From assembly GCA_030998225.1 (NCBI GenBank), contig JAPYXD010000475.1, forward strand, positions 62,001 to 126,000: a DNA stretch of 64,000 bases. The letters run 5' to 3'. A program made the position numbers and the translations under genes. The notes below the pieces were generated by a model. The model worked only from the letters and a program-made list of their open reading frames with translations. It ran no database searches and was not told where the DNA came from. The stretch is from Diplolepis rosae (taxonomy: Eukaryota > Arthropoda > Insecta > Hymenoptera > Diplolepididae). Below are positions 57,241 to 64,000 of this stretch, one piece after another (positions within the stretch are counted from its first letter, which is position 1; every line of letters starts with the position of its first letter).

Positions 57241-58032
57241 TATATATTTGAAACATAATATGTTGTAATTTAATATTTATACAAACCAAAATGTACGATT
57301 ATATTAATTTATACAGATATTCACGCGTTAGTTTTTTATTATTTACATTAATACTCTAAAACAATATAATACAAAACAGAATATAGAAATATAACACATT
57401 TGATTATATAAGTGCCTGCAGATATTTACCTATTAGTTTTCGTCATTTATATTTATAATGATCCTGCTTTTATTCAAATTTTAGTTTTAATTTCGAATTA
57501 ATTTGGTAAATTATTACTCGGATAAAATTTGTTGGAATACTGTTAAAAATGTCTGTATTAAACTTTCATCGCATATAATGGAAGTTTGATTTTCAGTAGC
57601 GCATATTAAATTCGAAATACTTCCATCTTAATAAGGATACAGCTTTTAATCTTTAATTTTAATATACTTCATGCATGTATTTTAATAATGCTAACTTTAA
57701 TTTTTATATATTTTGATTGAAAAGTTACTTATTAAAATATGAATGTATACCAATTTTTCATAATGTACAATTTCATTGACTTTTATCTATCATTTGCATG
57801 TTTAAGTAAATCAAAATCAATAACATCTTAACGATGAAGTTATATAATAATAATTTAAATTTGATAACTATTTGGCTCAAAGTAGCAAGATTTACGCTCG
57901 TAATAATGAACGAATTTAAAAAAGTAATTTTTCGTTTTTATGAGCATTTTCCCAAACCCTAGTAAAACTGTGAACTTCGGTCGGTTATTCTCGCATAGGC
58001 ACCTATTTTTCGCCCGGCTCTAAAAGGGTTAA

Positions 58033-59108
58033 AGCAACCGTGGCCCGAAAGCGCTTGCGCCAGGTAAAAGCGAGCTCCGGGATCAGACGGTGTGTCCACC
58101 TCCCGGATTGGTCAGCATGCCATCTCATCTGCCATTTCTCGACCAGTCTGCGCCTTTCATCCTGGCGGATGGCCTCCTTCGCGCGAGCAATTTCCTGCAG
58201 GTTTGTTAAGCAGGTGAGCTCCCTACGGAGCCAAAAGGTCTCCTTCCTTTCCTCCGTCAATAAATATATTGGTGGGACGCTCGCCAGGGCCAGCACAGCG
58301 CTCATCGACACAGTTCTGTATGCTGAGAAAAGTCTCATCACCACACCTCTCTGTGCCGAGAACAGCTTCTTCAGGATAGCATGGTTGTTAAGGGCACTTG
58401 TCCAGATCAGAGCTGCATAAAGCAGCTTCGAGTTTACCACGCTCGCCACCAGCCTTCTCTTAGCTTCCCTGGGTCCGCCAATGTTGGGCATGAGACGAGT
58501 CAGGACGGCCCCACATTGGATGGCGTTTGCAGTCGCGATCTGCAGGTGTTCGCCGAAGCTAAGCCTTCGATCAAACTGCACACCCAGGTACTTAATGCTC
58601 TTTTTCCACTCGATTTCATGTTCCCCGAGAACGATCCTCGGTTATTTGAAGGATCTCCTGTCTGTGACCAGCAAAGCCTCGGTCTTTTCAGGGGCCATTT
58701 TCTGGCATCTGCTATCCAACCAACGCTTTGCCCGCCACAGACTATCATTGATCCTTAGCTCCAGGATCATGACATGACATGATGTTCATGATCGTTCCAA
58801 ACGAGTGGACCTACCCGCTACCCTTGAGGGACGCCACATGTCATCTCTTCCTTAAGAGACCATTTGTCGCCCTCTTATATCACCCATCTGTCGCTCAGAT
58901 AGTCATCTATCATTCGTAACAGGTAGTCTGGAACCTTTTTCCGCACCATCGCCTCGATGCAGATGTTCCATCTCGCGGTATTGAACGCATTGCGTATGTC
59001 AATGCTGATCAACGCGCAGAATCCCTTACGCTTACCAGTTTCTCTTCTTGCTCTAGTGGCGATGTCCACCACTGCCTGGATGGCGGCAACTGTGGACTTG
59101 CCTTTCTG
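58033..59108 (-). pseudogene. R1-clade reverse transcriptase, 5'-truncated
   Basis: The start at 59108 falls inside GKSTVAAIQAVVDIATRA, then ALISIDIRNAFNTARW (first catalytic Asp) and MIDDYLSDRWVI, then after a damaged region around 58750-58870 the segment KMAPEKTEALLVT. The frame at 58003-58581 gives the thumb and C-terminal region (RRLVASVVNSKLLYAAL, LASVPPIYLLTEERK). It retains about 40 residues missing from the copy at 13304. The FADD active-site region is deleted. Confidence 0.85.
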
Positions 59109-59500
59109 AAATTAAATTTCGTTAGACTCACCTGTTTCACAGATGGGGTTATGTTCCTGGGAAAAAAGTCGTATGGCGAGAGACCACACTTCGTCACCAC
59201 CCGAGAGCACTCGAAAAATACTATCACGCACTGCACGCACTTACGCTTCCTGTCCCGTCTGTTACATAAACATACGAGGACGGCGGCACCGGAGGACAGC
59301 AGCGTTGGAGATGAGGCACAGCCGGCTACCAAGTCGACGTAAACACTGGGTGCCATCACGACTTGCGAGCATCGATACATCGATGCTTCGACCATCGCCG
59401 CCATCGATCATCGGAATGCAACGCACGAGACGACCAGATGCCACCACGTGACCCGGAAAACGTACCCTGGGGCACATAGACCCCGGGACTTGATATTTAG
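59109..59500 (-). other. GC-rich block with exon-like end on the minus strand
   Basis: A minus-strand frame (59404-59009) is open, and AACAG|GTGAGTCTAACG at about 59120-59137 is a strong splice-donor match on the same strand. The block is GC-richer than its surroundings and directly abuts the truncated LINE. It could be a first exon of an unknown gene, or the leader of an LTR element. No protein family recognised. Confidence 0.3.
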
Positions 59501-60919
59501 TATTTTAGACATTTTGTGATACTAAATTTACGTCGTATGATATTAATGGACACTGATTGTAATAGTACCAAGGTACGGCACGCGTTGTTCATTGTAACTG
59601 AGAGAACCGCGTGTTTATAGAAATTATTTGCCGAGGGCAATTACTATACTAGGCACGGGTTGTCTAGTCGTCTAACAGATGTGTGACATGTGACCTGCTT
59701 CCGGGTCCGCGATTGGGTCACGCGCGTAATTCGTGGGGCAGGTCTGGAATTTTATCAGCGTCGCGTCTTCCATGATCACTCTAGTCCTGCGACTGTTTAC
59801 GGCCACTCACGGCAAATTTGTCTCTCGCTGGTCAACCCGCTAAAAGTTTTGGACTGAACGCAGTGGAGGGCGAATTCATCCTTAAGTACGACGCAAAACT
59901 CCAGGATATAATACAGGTAGCGTAAGTCGGTTTTATTTAATTTTTCCTTGGCAAGTGGTTCGGGATTCCGAATTATCTCATACAATTGACTAACGCCTTG
60001 TGGCGTCTGTCACTACACCGACACCACTTCGCCTCTCTCCTTTTCTCTCATATATTCGCGAGCGCTCTCTCATATTTGTGTCTTTTTTCTTGTAAATAAA
60101 TTCATTTTCTCTCGCGGTATTAAAAGTTGTTTCTTCGATTTAATCGTGACTAAATTCTAGTTCTCTCTGGTGGTGACGCGCGCCAATAAATCGATTCCGT
60201 TATATTGTCGCATGGCTCGGAAAAATTCCGAGATTTCTGTCATTATTTATTTGTACTTACTGATTTTAATGCAGATGTTTTGGGCTTTGATAAATTTTCA
60301 TTTTTATTTGTATAGAGTCGATAAGTGATTTTCATAAATATTGTTTAGCCTCTTATTTTACTGATTAAATTCTGGCGTTTCACTCATTTATGCGGTAAGC
60401 TGTTGTGACTTTGTTGTGACCCCGCCTGGTGATGCGGTTATTACTTTTGCTCTAAATAAGTGGTATTATTATTATTATTGTCCTTGAATAATGAGAATTT
60501 TGTCACTCGAAAGAGTGACTGGCGCTCAACGAGTATGATGTGGATCTTTTATTTCAGGTCATTCCGAGTTGAAATAAAATTAGTTTGGCTAGCCAAAAGT
60601 ACGAGTTGCTAGGTTCCGGGTAAAACCTGCATCTCAAACGATAGGAAATAGTTCGGAAAAGGCTAAGATTATCATTTATGAACACGAAATTCAATTTATC
60701 GAACAACATAATACTAGTGGTCATTAAAAGTTGAGGTTCAATACAACTTGTTATTTCTATTATAATAGACAATATTTAAAATTGAATAATATTTTATTAA
60801 AAGTGATTAAATTTTATAAGAAATATAATATAAATATGAAACTAAATAAGAGCTTATAACGATAACACGCTAATGTCACGAACATCTGTAATCAGAACAT
60901 GAATCTGATTATTCATCTT
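59501..60919. other. Region without recognised genes
   Basis: On the minus strand TATAAA (about 59614-59619) is followed about 25 bp later by TCAGTT, a possible promoter. 60030-60190 is rich in CTCT and AATAAA-like words and may be LTR sequence related to the integrase fragment upstream. A minus frame at 60772-60554 shows no recognised domain. Confidence 0.35.
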
Positions 60920-61565
60920 CTAAATGTTCTATCTTCACTTTCTTTTTGATTTTTACTTCGCAGTTAATATGTGATACTCTGAGTCTATTAGCATGGACTA
61001 TCTTGCTGCTCCCCTTCAATTGAATTTTAACATTATATTTGTTTATTACTTCCAAAATTTTATGAGTACCAGTTTAATGATCACCAAATTTACCGGGTTT
61101 TGGTCCCATCAGCAAAAAGACGTAATCACCCACCTTAAAATTTGCGCTATTTATATTTTGGTCATAGTACCCCTTCGACCGGGTTTTAGCTTCCACGAGA
61201 TTGTTATACACTATTGTTCTTATACCCGTAAGGCGAGTGAACACTTCGAAAGGTGTATGTTTCGTGCCCTCATGTATGCACGTATTATAAGTGAATATAA
61301 CGATTTCTACCCACTGATCCCACTCGCAATCCTTCTCAGAATATTGCTTTAGGAACTCGCCCAATGCATGATGTGAGCGTTCGAGTGAACCATTAGCTTG
61401 CGGGTGGAATGCAGTCGTTTTACTCTTTTAATTTTAAATCTTCTTGCTATTTTCTGAATCAATTTGCTAAAGAAATTTCGTCCTTGATCGGTTAAAATAA
61501 CCTCAGGTGCTCCGAAAATGCGAATAAAATTCTATATAGATGTGTCTGCTATTGTAGTAGATACC
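60920..61565 (-). pseudogene. Gypsy integrase core to C-terminus, second lineage
   Basis: Reading down: GAPEVILTDQGRNFFSKLI (second catalytic Asp), a damaged region, then NGSLERSHHALGEFLKQY, where the Glu of the triad lies. The conserved YNTCIHEGTKHTPFEV and the C-terminal VGDYVFLLMGPKPGKFGDH follow. A stop comes after GDH, and then GTHKILEVINKYNVKIQL and VHANRLRVSH, the chromatin-proximal tail. The sequence differs from copies 1 and 2, so it is another Gypsy family. Confidence 0.85.
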
Positions 61566-61609
61566 ATTTGGTAATGGCGTAGCAAGGCAGAATTTAGATA
61601 GTTTTGAAA

Positions 61610-62290
61610 TTTTGGAGTCTGCTGACCCATTTAAAGAAAATTTGCTTAATTTTAGGATTCTTGTGATCCTTTTTAGAATGTTGTAATTTAGGATTTCTAT
61701 AATCCTATTTGAAATTTGGACATTTGAAAAAATGTAGAATTTAGATTCTTTTGATCCATAGAAAATTTGAATAAATTTAGGATTCTTGTGATCCTTTTTT
61801 AGAATTTCGTCATTTAGGATTTTTGTAATCCCATATGAAATTTTGAGATTTAGATATATGTGGAATTTGGATTCCTTTGTTCAATTTGAAAACTTTCTTT
61901 ATTTATAGGATTCTTGTGATCCTCTTTAGAATTTTATAACATAGGATTTTTTTACAATTCTATTTGAAATCTTGAGTTTTAAATAAATTTAGAATTTGGA
62001 TTCTTTTGGTCCATAGAAAAGATGAATAAATGTAGGATTCTTGTGATCCTTTCTTATAATTTTGTAATTTAGGATTTTCACAATCCTATTTGAAATTTTG
62101 AGTTTTAGATAAAATTAGAATTTTAATTCTTTTGATCCATAGAAAAGTTGAATAAATTTAGGATTCTTGTGATCCTCCTTTTTGTAGAAATTTGTGATTT
62201 AGGATTTTAGCAATCCCATTTGAAACTTTATATTTTTAGAAAAATTTAGAATTTAAATTATTAGAATAAAATATTTGACCTTTCGTCAAT
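61610..62290. repeat. 126-bp tandem array
   Basis: AGGATTCTTGTGATCC appears at 61654, 61779, 61907, 62034 and 62160, spaced 125-128 bp. Each unit also has a TTAGGATTTTxxxAATCC block and TTTTGATCCATAGAAAA. AT-rich, non-coding, five units. Confidence 0.9.
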
Positions 62291-62480
62291 TATCTAAATT
62301 TAGAGCTTTAGAATTTTGATATAATAACAGAATATTTGATCTTTTGTCAAATATCTGAATTTTGATTTTTATATATTGGAATAGAATTTAAACTTTGTCA
62401 AACATCTAAATTTAGATTTTTATAATTTTGTATATAAGATTAGAATATTTGATCTTTTGTAAAATATCTCAATTTAGGTT
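62260..62480. repeat. About 70-bp tandem repeat
   Basis: Three to four units containing AATATTTGATCTTTTGTCAA and ATCT(A/G)AATTTA, directly following the 126-bp array. Confidence 0.75.
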
Positions 62481-62559
62481 CCGTCTCGGCTTCTGTCGTG
62501 GTCGGAAGTGTTTACGTGTGCGCTCCGTGTTTATTCATTGAACGCGTGTACCTTATACC

Positions 62560-63707
62560 TTATCTATTCTAGAGAAATACTGTGATATAAATTATTCCGA
62601 GTGACTGAGTGAATATTTCAATTGAGGTGTGCATTTTCATGCACTCCTCAAACGATAGCTTCCCAACCAAATGAAAACAACCAAAGTCTACCAACCCCCA
62701 CAGACTTGACCCAAACTGATTCAACCAACTACAGAAAAAGCTATGCAGCTGCCACTGAACGAGACTCCTTTCCATCAAAAGATCAAGCAATTGTCGTCGA
62801 ATCGAAACAGGATATTCAGTTAGCAGACTACACGACAGAAATAGGTAAATTAGTCGAACCAACAAACATCAGAGATTTGCCTCAAAAATCTCTAACGGGC
62901 GAGTATGCCAGAGCTCCCAAACTTGAAACGCCGCTGGCGGGGAACCGTCCCCACGCATCGGCCGCCCGCCGTTGCCCCTCAGCTACCTTCCCCTTAAACT
63001 CGATACCCCGCCAGCCTCGTCTTTCTATTTGAATGGGAAGGTAGCTGAGTGGCAACGGTGGGCGGCCGATGCGTGGGGACGGTTCCCCGCCAGCGGCTCG
63101 CCAGCGGCGTTTCAAGTTTGGGAGCTCTGGAGTATGCATGTACCTCGCCAGCAAAAAAGTAGTAGAAAACCTTACAGAGAAACACGGGAATATCCGTATA
63201 AGAGAACACGTATTGGAACTTCGACCTTTGATCACTAAATATAAGAAACTCATACTATCAAATGTTTGTCCTATTATTCCGCATTCCGTCATAATAACAG
63301 CACTTAATAATATTGATGTTGTTACAACCTCTCAGCTAACTTTCCTGAGAGCCGGTATTTCAGAACCCGGTTTCAGTCACATACTCAGTTTCCGAAGACA
63401 GGTGTATATACACCCTGACAGTCTTTCGAAAATTCCAGAATCACTACAGATCAAATACGAAGACACCTCTTATTGGATATACTTAACAACTGACACCTTA
63501 ACGTGTTTCCTATGCAAAAAGCCAGGACACATTGACAAAAACTGCAAGACTACACCTGCAGCGATACCTGCTAACCCTGTCGACACAAATCCTACTCTAT
63601 CTGCAACGTCATTTATTGACTACACAGGTAGTAAACGCCCTCTTTCTGAAACAAGCTCCCTCTCCACAATTTCGGACAATATAGGCAGGCCTCGCACTGC
63701 TTTGTGA
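62560..63707 (+). pseudogene. LINE ORF1 (gag-like), split by a hairpin element
   Basis: First part: Ser/Pro/Thr-rich with a YRKSYAAATERDSFPSK region, the usual disordered N-terminus of I/Jockey-type ORF1. Second part: MYLASKKVVENLTEKHGN, LRPLITKYKKLILSNV and HILSFRRQVYIHPDSL form the RRM-like region, then a zinc knuckle CFLCKKPGHIDKNC. A 221-bp foldback element sits between, and the halves are in different frames even without it. ORF1 coats the LINE RNA. No endonuclease or RT is visible before 64000. Confidence 0.7.
62909..63129. mobile_element. hAT-like foldback MITE, 221 bp, 8-bp target duplication
   Basis: GAGTATGC is duplicated at 62901-62908 and 63130-63137. The ends start CAGAGCTCCCAAACTTGAA and the inverted arms extend over about 90 bp, giving a strong GC-rich hairpin. 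The 8-bp duplication and CA(G) ends fit hAT elements. Confidence 0.85.
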
Positions 63708-64000
63708 CCTTTAAAAAAGTAGCAAAAAGTAGCCTCAGTGTCTAAAAAAAGTAGCAAAAAGTAGCCCAGGCTTTTATATAGAGAAAAACAGTGAAATGTT
63801 TATTTAGTTATTTTTGAATATAAAAAATGAGGCTAATTTTAAAATAAAAATAACAGGAAAGTAATTTACTAGTTTCCATTACACATATTTAATTAAAAAA
63901 ACGTTTCAAATAAATGGAAATTCAATTGTTGTCAGTTTGTAATGTTTGTAATGGTGTCGTTATTTGATCATACACAGACCTTTGAAGACTAGCTTTTCGT
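63708..64000. other. 3' flank of LINE ORF1
   Basis: Contains AAAAAAGTAGCAAAAAGTAG in two direct copies at 63713-63769, then AT-rich sequence. No gene seen. Confidence 0.5.

Larger units (their letters stand above)
54368..57905 (+). mobile_element. Giant solo LTR, copy C, with nested transposon
   Basis: Begins TGTTACGTACGG and ends GCTCGTAATA, the last CA being mutated to TA. The direct duplication ATGAA is present at 54363-54367 and 57906-57910. It matches the reverse complement of copy B through most of its length but lacks the roughly 0.7-kb terminal part found in A and B. Without the transposon it is about 2.37 kb. Confidence 0.8.
54203..58028. mobile_element. PiggyBac-like TTAA MITE inserted in the LINE
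   Basis: TTAA at 54199-54202 and 58029-58032. Ends are inverted: CCATTTAAGTGCCGGG (left) and CCCTTTTAGAGCCGGG (right, complement). The CC(C/A)TTT start fits piggyBac-type MITEs. The left part contains two GATATATCGGC palindromes. Without the inserted LTR it is about 280 bp and non-coding. Confidence 0.75.
53785..59108 (-). mobile_element. R1-clade LINE, 5'-truncated, split by nested insertions
   Basis: On the minus strand the element runs from RT (59108) to the 3' UTR and A-rich tail (about 53785). It is interrupted between 54198 and 58033 by a TTAA MITE. Its 3' UTR (CCTAGGAGAGTCCTGTACAA) matches the copy at 10160-14390. Confidence 0.85.

Noticed and set aside
43660..57900. Inverted similarity of 43.7-46.3 kb and 54.4-57.9 kb as a segmental duplication
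   Set aside because: Each copy has its own 5-bp target duplication, so they are independent insertions of one LTR family.
1..64000. tRNA or rRNA genes
   Set aside because: No convincing cloverleaf arms or rRNA blocks were seen by eye; a tRNAscan run would be needed to exclude them.

Overview
The window looks like a gene-poor, AT-rich insect chromosome segment, possibly hymenopteran. The clade is inferred from its mix of R1-type LINEs, mariners, TTAA elements and Ty3/Gypsy relics, plus one insect-like host exon; nothing here proves the species. Transposable elements of many ages, mostly broken, make up most of what I can identify. The only conventional host gene I recognise is the last coding exon of proteasome assembly chaperone 2 (PSMG2), on the minus strand at 35810-36235.

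Layout. 1-5171: a decayed Ty3/Gypsy pol on the minus strand with a composite foldback element in its integrase. 5430-8356: a pogo-like element with a TTAA/GGGG element nested in it, a second TTAA element and an 81-bp hairpin. 9203-9728 and 18145-18884: two LTR-like repeats with a TATA box and initiator. 10160-14390: a near full-length but frameshifted R1-clade LINE, with a deleted relative at 19100-20215. 15000-16379: a mariner fragment and a 1.1-kb repeat. 21441-22620: a LINE ORF1 remnant and a mariner end. 24067-24634: another composite foldback copy. 25005-25500: simple and tandem repeats. 27187-29337: a small TTAA element and a GC-rich solo LTR with a minisatellite. 30583-33460: a second Gypsy relic of the first element's type, broken by a TTAA element and a mariner. 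35810-36235: PSMG2. 36697-40315: a 1.1-kb repeat split by a 2.6-kb solo LTR. 40490-41950: a pseudogene of a widespread arthropod family of unknown function. 42961-46294: a second giant solo LTR, inverted, carrying a composite foldback element. 47545-50790: a Kolobok-like transposase fragment, another composite element and a hAT C-terminus. 51203-53111: a large palindrome. 53785-59108: a four-level nest (R1 LINE, TTAA MITE, solo LTR, DNA transposon). 60920-63707: Gypsy integrase, a 126-bp tandem array and a LINE ORF1 interrupted by a hAT-like hairpin.

No operon or pathway is present. What links the sequences is insertion history, and paralogous copies supply empty sites and target-site duplications that fix several element boundaries exactly. 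The best candidate for something undescribed is the 1170-bp transposon at 56071-57240, which has 36-bp perfect inverted ends, three extra subterminal copies of its end motif and a lysine-rich ORF I cannot place. The composite two-unit foldback family (four copies) and the long conserved spacer between RNase H and integrase in the Gypsy family come next. I found no CRISPR array, rRNA or convincing tRNA.
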